Shown in pieces: positions 35,914 to 45,053 of a stretch of DNA of 64,000 nucleotides. Source of the stretch: Echinicola salinicaeni (GTDB taxonomy: Bacteria; Bacteroidota; Bacteroidia; Cytophagales; Cyclobacteriaceae); contig NZ_JACODZ010000006.1 of assembly GCF_014280965.1 (NCBI RefSeq), positions 186,001 through 250,000 of the forward strand. Direction: 5' to 3'. Every line of letters begins with the position of its first letter. The first letter of the stretch is position 1. A program made the translations under genes and the position numbers. The notes under the pieces are model-generated. The model did no database searches, had not been told where the DNA came from, and saw only the letters and a list, made by a program, of their open reading frames with translations.

Positions 35914-36564
35914 CTATTGATTTTGATCGTCTTGATTTTTTTTCGCTTCCATGGAGGCCTTCAGCCAAGCGGGAATTATTTCCGGATCGCTTGGAGCATG
36001 TGCTTTGATTGGCTCTATTTGATAGCCCACCGATGAAAGACTTTTAACCTTTCCATGTGGTACATCTCTGTGACATTCCCAGCAGGTCCTGTCAGTACGG
36101 TTTTCTTTATGATGGGCTACAAACGTCATTGTCTTGATATCTGTAACCTGTGTTTCATGACACCTTATACAATTACTTTGTATTACTGCTTGGGAGGGTG
36201 CCAAAGCCCTGATCACTTCTGGTTCTTTGCGTAGTGTAAATATGGAGGCATGGTATAGTCCATCCTTAGCCTTAAAGAAATACTTATTAAATACATTATC
36301 ATGAGGTACATGGCAGTCATTACAATGTGCCACTTCACGATGAGAACTATTTGCCCAAGTGATGTATTGCGGGGTCATCAGATGGCAATTAACACAAGCT
36401 TGGGGATCATCAGATAAATAAGAAGCTGCATTGCTCAATTTTATCAAATATATTCCAAGCCCCAAAATAGCTGCCACAAGGACTATTGCTGGTTTTCTCC
36501 ATTTATGGGGCGGAATCAAGTGCCAACGAAACAATATTCTTTTTGTGCTCTGCCAAATTCCCAT
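35914..36564 (-). CDS. nrfH: tetrahaem cytochrome NrfH, quinol dehydrogenase for NrfA
   Basis: The 216-residue NapC/NirT-family protein has one N-terminal helix (about 25-42) and four CxxCH motifs at Cys57-His61, Cys81-His85, Cys132-His136 and Cys161-His165. It oxidises menaquinol and passes electrons to NrfA. Length and haem spacing fit the NrfH subgroup; the first haem is followed by MTPQY, where the Met resembles the unusual haem 1 ligand of NrfH. It is the first gene of the minus-strand operon with nrfA and ccsBA. The 446 bases upstream are shared with a divergent AraC-type regulator gene. Confidence 0.96.
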   Translation of the reverse strand: MGIWQSTKRILFRWHLIPPHKWRKPAIVLVAAILGLGIYLIKLSNAASYLSDDPQACVNCHLMTPQYITWANSSHREVAHCNDCHVPHDNVFNKYFFKAKDGLYHASIFTLRKEPEVIRALAPSQAVIQSNCIRCHETQVTDIKTMTFVAHHKENRTDRTCWECHRDVPHGKVKSLSSVGYQIEPIKAHAPSDPEIIPAWLKASMEAKKNQDDQNQ

Positions 36565-37010
36565 ATGTCAGCATTTCGATTGGTTCAAGATTTTTATTGA
36601 AAAATATAATCTATTGATTAACAACACATTCAATTTAAAAAATATTTTTCACAATCATTTATCGAAATAATTAAATCTTAGTCTGATCCTTAATATTTAA
36701 TAATAAATAAACATGCTTGTTCAAATAAATACCCCTAAACCTGGACATCTAACTAATTACTAAGTGAACATTCTCAAACCCCAGTGAATTTCTAAAATGA
36801 ATTAAACTATTTATTTACAAATTCTGACTATGTATTGATGATATTTTGTCGTTCATGTTTCTAAAAGGTCATGCAAGGCATAAATCTGCTTATAAAGCAC
36901 TCAAAGTGAACAGTTAATACCTTTTTATTCACCCATAAAATATCTATATTATTTAGAGCTTTAGATTAGGTTTAATTTTTGATGGATATAGCTCCAAAAA
37001 TACTTTTAAA
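36565..37010. other. divergent regulatory region between nrfH and an AraC-type gene
   Basis: This 446-base AT-rich region must carry the nrf promoter and that of the AraC-type regulator. I looked for an Fnr-type TTGAT-n4-ATCAA box and found no good match. No gene, strong hairpin or long palindrome was seen. Confidence 0.5.
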
Positions 37011-37493
37011 ATGGAAGACACTTCAACCAAAATAGATGAACGATTTGTTCAAGAAGCAGCCAAAGTTGTTTTAAAAAACTTAGGTGAATTTAATTTTTCT
37101 GTAAGTCAGCTTTCTGAAAATCTCCACTATAGCAGGGAACATACCCACCGTAAGCTAAAACATGACCTGAATGTTTCTGCTGGAAAGTTTATTCGCTATA
37201 TCAGACTGCTTCAAGCCTATAAATACCTTTCTGAGAAGAAATATATTATCTCAGAAGTAGCTTATCTAGTAGGGTTCAACAGTCCTGCATACTTCAGTAA
37301 ATGCTTTAAGGACTCCTTCGGAATGGTTCCAGGAAAGATTAAAAGGAATATGTCATTTTACAATTTCAATCAAACCAATATTTATGATTTCTATAAAAAT
37401 GATTGCATAAAAGCCGCTTTAAAAACCAATAAAATCTTCTTTCATTTAGGTTCCTCCAATCACCAAACAACTAGTAGCTCACTCATTGTTTGA
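37011..37493 (+). CDS. AraC-type DNA-binding regulator without sensor domain
   Basis: The 160-residue protein is little more than an AraC/XylS DNA-binding domain (about residues 10-110). The first helix-turn-helix is around FSVSQLSENLHYSREHTHRKLK, and the second around YIISEVAYLVGFNSPAYFSKCFKDSFGMVPGKIK with the family GF-S-x-YFS-x-xFK pattern. No ligand-binding or receiver domain precedes it, so it may act alone or with a partner. It is divergent from nrfH, which makes control of the nrf operon a reasonable guess. The C-terminal 45 residues are Lys, Asn and Ser-rich and unassigned. Confidence 0.88.
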   Translation: MEDTSTKIDERFVQEAAKVVLKNLGEFNFSVSQLSENLHYSREHTHRKLKHDLNVSAGKFIRYIRLLQAYKYLSEKKYIISEVAYLVGFNSPAYFSKCFKDSFGMVPGKIKRNMSFYNFNQTNIYDFYKNDCIKAALKTNKIFFHLGSSNHQTTSSSLIV

Positions 37494-37529
37494 GCAAGCA
37501 GCAATTAGATCTACATAATTTTAAAAAGG

Positions 37530-38300
37530 CTATTTCGGTATACCCAAAAGGTAAATAACAAAACCAGGGCCTGATTTCTCTTTACCCATCTCCCAAGTCA
37601 TTTTATCTGCTCCTTCCAAATCATTGATTAGTTCCATCAATTCAGGTATGGAATAGGTCCTAAGAGAGGATACGATCCCATCCCACCAAGCAGCTAATGG
37701 AATGATAGGTACCAAATAGGTAAAAAACAAGCGCCCCAAACTAAATGGCTTAATAAATGGTGCCGTCAATAGTACCGTAATAGGGGAAAAAAACATCGCT
37801 AATAGACTTACTAATGTCCTATCTTGCGCTTCGAAAATGGCAATCGGACTTTTTGCATGAATGGCATCCTGTAAAATCTCCTTGGCATCTGTTGGCTTGA
37901 AATGGTGAAAGCTTAAAAACATGGTCCGTAATCCATTAAGCTCATCAGGCACATTTCGGGCATCAACAGGATTTTTGACATAATCAATATTCGTTGCTTG
38001 CTGTTTTACCCGCTCAAAGGCTTCCCAATTTGGATAATAATCGCTGATCCAAATTTTCAAATGAGGCATCTTTTTCAATAATTCCTTATTGAGAGAAAGC
38101 AAGCCTCCTCCACTTCCTGATCCTAAATCTATAAAATGACCAGCTCCACTAGCATGAATGCCCTTTTCTAGAATTGGTAAAATAGGATGGTACATTTTGG
38201 TAACATTGGCCAGAAAAGCTAAAAAATCTGTCATATAGTTTCTGATCAGGTCCGGAAACCAGCTCAAATCCTCAAACTCAAAAAGATGCATCCGCTTCAT
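37530..38300 (-). CDS. class I SAM-dependent methyltransferase with membrane-like segment
   Basis: The 256-residue protein has motif I as FIDLGSGSGGG (about 57-67) and a DYYPN acidic turn after the second strand, which are the SAM-binding features of a Rossmann methyltransferase. A very hydrophobic stretch (about 166-215, LVSLLAMFFSPITVLLTAPF and LGRLFFTYLVPIIPLAA) is unusual for soluble enzymes and suggests membrane association, possibly for a lipid or quinone substrate. It follows, on the same strand, the second methyltransferase gene with 41 bases between them. The substrate is unknown. Confidence 0.8.
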   Translation of the reverse strand: MKRMHLFEFEDLSWFPDLIRNYMTDFLAFLANVTKMYHPILPILEKGIHASGAGHFIDLGSGSGGGLLSLNKELLKKMPHLKIWISDYYPNWEAFERVKQQATNIDYVKNPVDARNVPDELNGLRTMFLSFHHFKPTDAKEILQDAIHAKSPIAIFEAQDRTLVSLLAMFFSPITVLLTAPFIKPFSLGRLFFTYLVPIIPLAAWWDGIVSSLRTYSIPELMELINDLEGADKMTWEMGKEKSGPGFVIYLLGIPK

Positions 38301-38341
38301 AGTCTAGCCTTTTTAGCTCTACCTAATTTCGCTAAATATCC

Positions 38342-39007
38342 TCACTTAATGAAGCGCATGACCGTAAATTCTCTTTCCAATTCTCCCAATGGGTCACTTT
38401 TTAACTTCTCTCTTACATCTACCTGTTCGATTATCTTAAATCCAGCATCATACATCAGCTCCTCAACCATTTCATCATCATAAAACTTAAAGTTGAATTT
38501 GGTAAAAGGTAGCTTTTCCAAAAAACTTCTCTGCGCGAAGGCCAAACTGAAATTACCTCCTTCTCTCAGTACCCTAAAAACCTCATTTGCCATTTCCTTG
38601 GGATCCTCCCAAAAGTAAATTGTATTTACCGTCATCACCTTATCAAAGCTGGCCGTAACAAAAGGTAGTTTTCTTCCCTCATACAAATGAAATTTCGCCT
38701 TTCCGGATTTTACCTCAGGCTCATTCACTTTTTTTGCCAGCTTATGCATCAAATCTGAAATCTCCAATCCATGATATTCCAAACCTTCAATGACTTCTAA
38801 CAACTCATAAACATGCTGAGCTGGCCCATGTCCAATTTCCAATACTTTTTCATCTCCAGCCAAATGAAGCATCTCCACAGCTTTTTCAACCATCAAGATA
38901 TTAGAGGCTTGCATATTTTCAGCTACAGTCAGTCCTTCTTCTCCTTTAGGATGGGCAAGCTGCTGACCAATAGCCCTCCATTCGTCTTCTGTTAGATTTT
39001 GATTCAT
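38342..39007 (-). CDS. class I SAM-dependent methyltransferase
   Basis: The product is 221 residues from the ATG at 39007. ATG at 39025 and TTG at 39034 are alternative starts; I prefer 39007 because MNQNLTEDEW resembles the N-terminus of related methyltransferases. Motif I is VLEIGHGPAQH, followed by the YHGLEISDLM acidic turn and the PFVTASFDKVMTVNTIYFW post-II region typical of UbiE-like methyltransferases. The EMANEVFRVLREGG motif III is present. The downstream neighbour on the same strand is another methyltransferase, and the two may act in one pathway. The substrate is unknown. Confidence 0.85.
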   Translation of the reverse strand: MNQNLTEDEWRAIGQQLAHPKGEEGLTVAENMQASNILMVEKAVEMLHLAGDEKVLEIGHGPAQHVYELLEVIEGLEYHGLEISDLMHKLAKKVNEPEVKSGKAKFHLYEGRKLPFVTASFDKVMTVNTIYFWEDPKEMANEVFRVLREGGNFSLAFAQRSFLEKLPFTKFNFKFYDDEMVEELMYDAGFKIIEQVDVREKLKSDPLGELEREFTVMRFIK

Positions 39008-39235
39008 AGGCTTAAAATTAAGCATTCCAGACAAAAGCCTCCCATAAGGACCGTTAAGTTTAAACCTGAATTAGGCAATAGGCTTGTCTGAGGATTACCG
39101 TCAAGGGTTAAAATATTACCATAAGAAATCTCTTATAATTTATATTACAGATAATAGCCCTCTCTTTAATTATTATTTATATAAACAATTATATATATTA
39201 TTGAAGCAATTTCATTATTCTTAATGGTCCATCAA

Positions 39236-40315
39236 ATGAAGAGAACTTTACTAATAATTACGATACTCATTTTTTCATCAAGTCTACTATTTGCCCAAGA
39301 AGTAAAAAAAGACAGCCTCAATAAATCCTTATTAAAGGAAGAAAACGCAACTCAATTCAAGGTGATGCCTTTTTTTAGCTATAATAGAAATTTGAAATTT
39401 ATGTTTGGCGCTATTCCCATGCTGATGTACAAACTGGACAAGCAGGATAGTATCTCGCCAAAATCTCTTTCAGGCGCTGCAGGCGTGTATACCACCAATG
39501 GATCCCATTTTGTTTCTGTATTCAACAGGCTTTTCTTAAAAGAAGATAAATGGAGAATCATATTTTTTGGCTTGACAGGCAACCATACTTCACAGTTCTT
39601 TATGGATGATTTTCAAAATGGTAGTTTTTATGATTATAATTCCAATACCACCATTGTTACTGCAGGGATAAAGCGCAGATTGCTTAACAATATTTTTTTC
39701 GGACTTAACTATACTTACTCTCATTATTATACCGTGTATGAAGATGAAGTTCTACCCAATGAAACCACCTCTACCAATGCACTGGAATACAATATATCCA
39801 TTGATACCAGAAATGATGTTTATTATCCCAATAAAGGAAATCAAGTTAGGGTAAAATGGGTCAACTTACCTGAATGGTTTGGCAATGACTTCACATCTAA
39901 CAAAATTAAAACAGAATATAACCAATATTTTTCGGCAAGAGAGGGTGAAGACGTGTTCGCGGCCAGGTATGCTGGAAATTTCGGCTTGGGAGATATTGTC
40001 TTTGAACAGCAGGAAGTCCTAGGAGGAAAAGACATCAGGGGCTATTCCGAAGGCAAATATCGCGGCGATGGATTGATTGCCTTTCAGGGCGAATATCGCT
40101 ATAATTTTCATCCGAAAATGGGCCTAGTAGGCTTTGCAGGACTGGCCACCATTTATGGTTCTGACAATCCTGATTTTGACTGGAATATCTATCCAGGAGG
40201 GGGCATAGGTTACCGATACAGGGCCTTCAAGGACGTTAAATTCAATATTGGTTTGGATGCAGCTGTAGGTAAGGATGACTGGGGAATTTATTTTAGAATT
40301 GGCGAGGCTTTTTAA
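39236..40315 (+). CDS. Omp85/BamA-like outer-membrane beta-barrel protein
   Basis: From the ATG at 39236 the 359-residue product has a signal peptide (1-21, ending LFAQ); an in-frame ATG at 39224 adds four residues. The barrel part matches the surface-antigen D15 domain, including the conserved KDIRGYSEGKYRGDG and FQGEYRYNF segment of the Omp85 barrel near the C-terminus and the IDTRNDVYYPNKGNQVRV strand turn. It has no POTRA domains. POTRA-less Omp85 proteins (Patatin/D15-like) occur in Bacteroidota with unknown roles, so BamA itself is excluded by size. It is convergent with the DoxX gene. Confidence 0.85.
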   Translation: MKRTLLIITILIFSSSLLFAQEVKKDSLNKSLLKEENATQFKVMPFFSYNRNLKFMFGAIPMLMYKLDKQDSISPKSLSGAAGVYTTNGSHFVSVFNRLFLKEDKWRIIFFGLTGNHTSQFFMDDFQNGSFYDYNSNTTIVTAGIKRRLLNNIFFGLNYTYSHYYTVYEDEVLPNETTSTNALEYNISIDTRNDVYYPNKGNQVRVKWVNLPEWFGNDFTSNKIKTEYNQYFSAREGEDVFAARYAGNFGLGDIVFEQQEVLGGKDIRGYSEGKYRGDGLIAFQGEYRYNFHPKMGLVGFAGLATIYGSDNPDFDWNIYPGGGIGYRYRAFKDVKFNIGLDAAVGKDDWGIYFRIGEAF

Positions 40316-40347
40316 TGCTTTGCTGAAAGATCCCATCCTAAAAACTT

Positions 40348-40803
40348 TCATTTCCCTCTAACTACAAACCAAAAAGTCCAAGCTATCAGTAACAGTTGGA
40401 AAGGAATTCTGAACCACAAATAAGATAATCCCGGACCATCATAATTGCCTGTTTGGTAATTGAGGTTTTCTAAACTTGCTTTTATATTGGCTGGCAGGAT
40501 CATTATAAAAAATACAATCAATAGTATTCCCGTAAGTTTTCGGAACCGGTTGAAATGAATACCTACAGCAGTTGCAATTTCTATCAGACCGGTGAAGTAA
40601 ATTACCGCTTCCTTAGCAGGAATAAATCCAGGTAGCATTTTACTCATCCCCACAGAAAACATAAAATGCCCCATTGCGGTAAAGACAAGCATAATAGATA
40701 GGGCTATTCTTCCTGCAAAAGCCCCGTTAATGCTTTTTCTTTTCATAAACATTATTCCAGCACTCAACAAAAAACTGATTAATAAAACATAAAATGGAAG
40801 CAT
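40348..40803 (-). CDS. DoxX-family membrane protein
   Basis: The product is 151 residues from the ATG at 40803; the TTG at 40836 would add 11 residues before helix 1. Four hydrophobic helices and the pattern FTAMGHFMFSVGMSKMLPGFIP followed by IEIATAVGIHF are typical of the DoxX/DoxD-like family, which is linked in some bacteria to thiosulfate or sulfoxide redox systems but is mostly uncharacterised. It is convergent with the Omp85-like gene and not obviously part of an operon. Confidence 0.78.
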   Translation of the reverse strand: MLPFYVLLISFLLSAGIMFMKRKSINGAFAGRIALSIMLVFTAMGHFMFSVGMSKMLPGFIPAKEAVIYFTGLIEIATAVGIHFNRFRKLTGILLIVFFIMILPANIKASLENLNYQTGNYDGPGLSYLWFRIPFQLLLIAWTFWFVVRGK

Positions 40804-40966
40804 AGTCTTATAAACTGATTCATGGCAAATTTTCAACCTTTTCCATTAAAGCACAATGAACCTAGGTTAATAAAAATTGATAATAGCATTTTGGAATTCA
40901 AACGGTTTGTAGGAATTATCCATTCTGGCTAAATTGTTTATAATCTATCATCACATTGCTTAAGAA

Positions 40967-41347
40967 ATGAAAAAGTTATTGCTCTTTCTCTTAGTTTTAT
41001 TGACTGCTATTGCTTGCTCTGGGGATGATATGAATCCCAATGCCGTCTATATCAGACTGTCCAATATCAGTAACTATGATTATAAAAACATCAACGTGAA
41101 TACCTCCACAGGAGGAGTAATGTTTGACGATCTGGATGCCCAGACTACTTCAGAATACAAAGTGTTTGAACAAGCTTACCGATATGCATTTGTCGAACTT
41201 GAAATAGAGGGTAATACTTACACCATTCAGCCCATTGATTATGTCGGTGAGACACCACTTAGTAATGGTCAATATACATACCAAATCAACGCCAATGAAC
41301 CAAACGGTCAATATGGTACCCTAAGTCTTAATTTAGTGAAAGACTAA
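40967..41347 (+). CDS. small lipoprotein, unknown function
   Basis: The 126-residue protein has a lipoprotein signal (lipobox AIAC, Cys17) and a mature beta-rich part of about 105 residues, with strands such as VYIRLSNISNYDYKNINV and FVELEIEGNTYTIQPIDY. This suggests a small beta-sandwich. No family or enzyme motif is recognised. It is divergent from the DoxX gene and convergent with the Crp-like gene, so it is probably transcribed alone. Confidence 0.65.
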   Translation: MKKLLLFLLVLLTAIACSGDDMNPNAVYIRLSNISNYDYKNINVNTSTGGVMFDDLDAQTTSEYKVFEQAYRYAFVELEIEGNTYTIQPIDYVGETPLSNGQYTYQINANEPNGQYGTLSLNLVKD

Positions 41348-41366
41348 TTTTATAGATTAGCAAAAT

Positions 41367-41933
41367 TCAACTTATACGTTTTCTTATCCTGCTTAATGCT
41401 TGCGGAGTAATCCCTATATAACTCGCGATATATTTTAGTGGAATTTCCCGAATCACCTCTGGCCTTTCAGAAAAAATTTTCAAATATCTTTCTTCTGCAC
41501 TATCCTTCAATAACGACAGTTCTCTTTTAGATTTTTTTAGGAAAAGCCCCTCAGCTGCATTCCTGCCAATAATATTACCAACAGTTGATTCTTGATACAC
41601 GGTTTGAAGGTCCTCATAGGATATCCTCCAAAGCTGCACGGACCCCAAAGCTTCCAAGACATAACTACTTGGATTTCTCGTCAAAAAGGAGTCATAGGCA
41701 CTGGCAAATTCATTTTCGAATGAAAAGCCAAAAGTAAGATCTTGCTCTTCTCCGGGGACATAATAACGAATGATTCCTGAAACAATAAAGGATAAATAAT
41801 TTTCCACCTCGCCCAAGTTTAGGATTTTCCCCTTTGAGGTATATGTTGCTTTAACAAGTTTGGATGAAAAGGATTCCCAATCATGATCGCTCATGGATAC
41901 CTGTTGCTCAAAAAGTGTCCGGATTTTTTCCAT
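41367..41933 (-). CDS. Crp/Fnr-family transcriptional regulator
   Basis: The 188-residue protein has an N-terminal cyclic-nucleotide-binding-type beta-barrel (about 15-115, with YLSFIVSGIIRYYV and a LTFGFSFENEFASAYDSFL segment). A short C-terminal helix-turn-helix follows (EIPLKYIASYIGITPQALSRIRKRI). The ligand-binding arginine motif of cAMP receptors is not evident, so the effector is unknown. This compact type is common in Bacteroidota. It follows the RluF gene on the same strand by 28 bases. Confidence 0.9.
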   Translation of the reverse strand: MEKIRTLFEQQVSMSDHDWESFSSKLVKATYTSKGKILNLGEVENYLSFIVSGIIRYYVPGEEQDLTFGFSFENEFASAYDSFLTRNPSSYVLEALGSVQLWRISYEDLQTVYQESTVGNIIGRNAAEGLFLKKSKRELSLLKDSAEERYLKIFSERPEVIREIPLKYIASYIGITPQALSRIRKRIS

Positions 41934-41961
41934 ATTTTTTATTCCTCATTGACTGAAAAAA

Positions 41962-42693
41962 TCATCCGTCAAAAGTCTTACTAGAATCCGCTGTCAACTG
42001 ATTGATTTCTGCCAATTCCTCTGCAGTAAGATACCGCCACTTGCCCACGGGGACATCCAATCCTATATTCATGATCCTGATGCGCTTCAGTTTGGTTACC
42101 TCATAATCCAGATATGCACACATCCTACGGATTTGCCTGTTAAGCCCTTGAGTAAGTACAATCTTGAATTTGTGCCTACCAATTTGCTCCACCTTGCACT
42201 TTTTGGTCATGGTCCCCAAAATTGGGATGCCGTTGGACATTCTTTGGATAAAACGTGGCGTAATCGGCTTATCCACTGTCACAACATATTCCTTTTCATG
42301 GTTATTTTTTGCCCGCAGGATTTTATTGACAATATCTCCATCATTGGTCAAAAAAATCAAACCCTCACTGGGCTTGTCCAACCTACCTATGGGAAAAATT
42401 CTTTTGGGATGATTGATATAATCAATGATATTATCCTTTTCCCTTTTGGTATCCGTGGTGCAAACAATGCCAACAGGCTTATTAAAAGCTAAATAGATAA
42501 AATCTTCCTTGGGAGGGGAAACCAATTCTCCATCCACTCGCACATCATCTCCAGGGGTAATCTTGGTCCCCAGTTCCGGCACCTTCCCATTAATGGTAAT
42601 CCTCCCCTGCTCCAATAGCTTATCCGCTGCCCTCCTGGAACAATATCCTATCTCACTTAAATACTTATTTATCCTTACCGTTTGGTTTTCCAT
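41962..42693 (-). CDS. rluF: 23S rRNA pseudouridine synthase RluF-like
   Basis: The 243-residue protein has an N-terminal S4 RNA-binding domain (about 7-65, VRINKYLSEIGYCSRRAADKLLEQGRITINGK) and a RsuA-family catalytic domain with the conserved GRLDKPSEGLIFLTNDG containing the catalytic Asp. It would isomerise a uridine in 23S rRNA (U2604 in E. coli RluF) and possibly a tRNA uridine. The ATG at 42693 is preferred over the TTG at 42696. The C-terminal QGLNRQIRRMC motif is also typical. RluF versus RluB/RluE cannot be settled by eye, but the length and S4 domain favour RluF. Confidence 0.9.
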   Translation of the reverse strand: MENQTVRINKYLSEIGYCSRRAADKLLEQGRITINGKVPELGTKITPGDDVRVDGELVSPPKEDFIYLAFNKPVGIVCTTDTKREKDNIIDYINHPKRIFPIGRLDKPSEGLIFLTNDGDIVNKILRAKNNHEKEYVVTVDKPITPRFIQRMSNGIPILGTMTKKCKVEQIGRHKFKIVLTQGLNRQIRRMCAYLDYEVTKLKRIRIMNIGLDVPVGKWRYLTAEELAEINQLTADSSKTFDG

Positions 42694-42780
42694 CAATTAA
42701 TCTCTTTGCAATACTCAAAGTTATACCTTTCTATTGAATTGGTAAATAAAGCGCTGAATGGAAAAACAAGCTATCAAGTA

Positions 42781-44184
42781 CTAATTTTGCACCGGAACCA
42801 CTCTGAGGATTTTATCCGGTCCATTGGTAACAATATAAAGCGCCCCATCAGGACCAAATTTAAGATCACGCACCCTTCCTTTTCCTTTAATGAGTAATTC
42901 TTGCTTTACTATATTATGTTGGTCAATTACAATTCTTCTAACTTCCTGGAATGCCAAGGCACCCACCAATAAATTGTTTTTCCAAGCCGGAAATAATTCT
43001 CCCTCTACAAATTCTGCTGGACACACTGCTATGGAAGGAGTCCAATAGGTGATTGGCTGCTCCATGCCTTCTTGATGAGTTTTCTCTGAAATAATGGAAC
43101 CGTCATAATCTACCCCATAAGTAATTACCGGCCAGCCATAATTAGCTCCTTTTTTTAGTATATTCAATTCATCTCCCCCTTTTGGTCCATGCTCGGTCAT
43201 CCAAATTTCACCAGTTTCTGGGTGCATGCTTATACCTTGTACATTTCTATTTCCCAAAGAATATACAGCAGCAAGTGCCCCCCCTTTATTTATAAAAGGG
43301 TTATCTTCTGGAATGCTGCCATCAGGGTAAATTCGAAAAACTTTTCCGGTGGCTTTACTTGGGTCTTGGGAATCCTCTGCCCTAGCCATATCTCCTATAG
43401 AAAAAAATAAATAACCCTCTTTATCAAATAAAAACCTACAACCCCAACGATTGCCATTCCTTACTTTTAAATCATCACTTACCTCAAATAAGGTTTCTTC
43501 ATTTTGCCATTGATGGTCTTTGATTTTTCCACGGATAATTTTAGTCAATGCCAGGGCATCCTTTGCTTCATTATCCTCATTGGTTTGACTGTATGCCAAA
43601 TAAACCCAACCATTCTTATCATAATTAGGATCTAATGCGATATCCATAAAACCACCTGTACTACTGCCTATATGAGGTTTAGGAAGACCTACTATCGGCA
43701 AAGGATCTTCTTTCCCATCGATCAGCCACTTCAGTTTACCATTTCTTTCAGAAACCAAGGCTTTATGGCTATCTATAAACTCTATCGCCCAAGGAACTTC
43801 CAACCCCTCAGAACACCATTCCACTACTTCCAATTTATATTCACTTGAATTTAGGTATTCAATAGTTGGATCTTCTAATTTTAAATGTTCATTTTCCTGA
43901 AAATCAATAATATAATCAGCAATAGCATTGACATCTGAAGGGCTAAGTTGATTATTCCAGGCAAGCATCTTCGTATTAGGAACTCCTTCTTTGATAGTTT
44001 TTATAAGTTTTTCTTTGGAAGATTCATCAGTCCAATTTTCTTTCAAAAGACTCGTTGTAGAACTAGTCCCCTTCATGCTGGCTCCGTGACAGCCAGAACA
44101 ATAAATTAAATAATTCTCCTTTCCAGATTGCCCAAAGCTTACATACTGAAAAGAAAAAATGGCAATAATTATTAAATATTTCAT
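42781..44184 (-). CDS. cytochrome c-fused PQQ-dependent sugar dehydrogenase-like protein (GSDH family)
   Basis: The 467-residue secreted protein (signal about 1-18, ending SFGQ) joins a small cytochrome c domain (haem motif Cys29-Cys32-His33 in CSGCHG, with a Met in NTKMLAW as possible second ligand) to a glucose/sorbosone-dehydrogenase six-bladed propeller. Typical propeller motifs are VPWAIEFID, GGFMDIALDPNY, NRNVQGISMHPETGEIWMTEHGPKGGDELN and GALAFQEVRRI. Relatives oxidise aldoses with PQQ and hand electrons to cytochrome c. No PQQ biosynthesis gene is in the window, so the cofactor must come from elsewhere or be absent. Confidence 0.9.
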   Translation of the reverse strand: MKYLIIIAIFSFQYVSFGQSGKENYLIYCSGCHGASMKGTSSTTSLLKENWTDESSKEKLIKTIKEGVPNTKMLAWNNQLSPSDVNAIADYIIDFQENEHLKLEDPTIEYLNSSEYKLEVVEWCSEGLEVPWAIEFIDSHKALVSERNGKLKWLIDGKEDPLPIVGLPKPHIGSSTGGFMDIALDPNYDKNGWVYLAYSQTNEDNEAKDALALTKIIRGKIKDHQWQNEETLFEVSDDLKVRNGNRWGCRFLFDKEGYLFFSIGDMARAEDSQDPSKATGKVFRIYPDGSIPEDNPFINKGGALAAVYSLGNRNVQGISMHPETGEIWMTEHGPKGGDELNILKKGANYGWPVITYGVDYDGSIISEKTHQEGMEQPITYWTPSIAVCPAEFVEGELFPAWKNNLLVGALAFQEVRRIVIDQHNIVKQELLIKGKGRVRDLKFGPDGALYIVTNGPDKILRVVPVQN

Positions 44185-44573
44185 CTGAGGGTGGATTGGG
44201 TTTATTAGTAAAATAAAAAATAATTTAGAAAATCAATCCCCTCCTGATAATTAACTCCCCATATTCCTCCTGAAAGATCATAAAATTATATCATGCTTGA
44301 AGACTAAAAAGCATCAGACAATGATAATAAATTCTGATTATCCGCTATGATGCCAGTAACCTGAAATCCTTTGATGAAGTGGTCGGAAGCCTGTCTACCT
44401 GCAATGTAGAACTGAAGATTGAAGACCGAAGCAGGTGTTGTTTTAATTTAAACAATCGTTTAGAACCTCATTTAATCTTAACTGGCACGATTACAGAATT
44501 TCATATAAAAATTTTATACTTAGGATTAAAAATAGTAATTGACAATACTTATTAATCTAATTAATAAAGAAGC
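44185..44573. other. gene-free region with an eroded repeat-like segment
   Basis: No ORF of credible quality lies in these 389 bases. Bases 44397-44402 (ACCTGC) and 44431-44436 (GCAGGT) form a loose inverted repeat and share CTACCTGC with the GC-rich part of repeat copy C. This may be a decayed copy. The rest is AT-rich and unremarkable. Confidence 0.4.
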
Positions 44574-45053
44574 TCAATGAATACCTTTACTCATCCTGTA
44601 ATTAACTATTTCCAATCCATTCACATGTTTTTTATTTTCCTTAACATAGTGAAATCCCTTTTTCTCAAAAAATGGAATGGATGTCTTACTTGCATCGGTA
44701 GTAATTTCTTTTGCACCCTGTCTGGAAGCTTCATCTTCCAAGGCTTTTAAAAGTCGCTCAGCCAATCCGATTCTTTGGTATGCATGATGGACATACATAA
44801 AATCCAAGTAATTTCCATTCTCCAATCCTCCAAAAGCAATTATCTTATCATCATCCTCAGCAACTAAAAAAAATTCATTCGAAAGCGCTCCTAACCATCT
44901 TTCTTCATTGACTACAGATGAAATCCATGCTGCCAGTTGCATTTCACTATAATCCCCTTTGCAGGAATCTTGTATGGTTTGCACATACAACTCCTGGATT
45001 TTAGGCATATCCTCTAATGTGGCAGGTCTGATAATAATCTCGTATGCTTCCAT
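44574..45053 (-). CDS. GNAT-family N-acetyltransferase
   Basis: The 159-residue protein has the GNAT pattern: an N-terminal IRPATLEDMPKIQELYVQT, the core strand pair FFLVAEDDDKIIAFGGLE, and the CoA-binding motif A region HHAQRIGLAERLLKALE-like (YQRIGLAERLL) followed by TTDASKTSIPFFEKKGF with the IPFFEKKGF motif B. It acetylates an unidentified small molecule or protein N-terminus. It stands alone, with about 390 bases of non-coding DNA on one side and about 500 on the other. Confidence 0.88.
   Translation of the reverse strand: MEAYEIIIRPATLEDMPKIQELYVQTIQDSCKGDYSEMQLAAWISSVVNEERWLGALSNEFFLVAEDDDKIIAFGGLENGNYLDFMYVHHAYQRIGLAERLLKALEDEASRQGAKEITTDASKTSIPFFEKKGFHYVKENKKHVNGLEIVNYRMSKGIH

Noticed and set aside
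36565-37010. Fnr-type box upstream of nrfH
   Set aside because: No good TTGAT-n4-ATCAA match was found on inspection; a motif scan would be needed to exclude degenerate sites.
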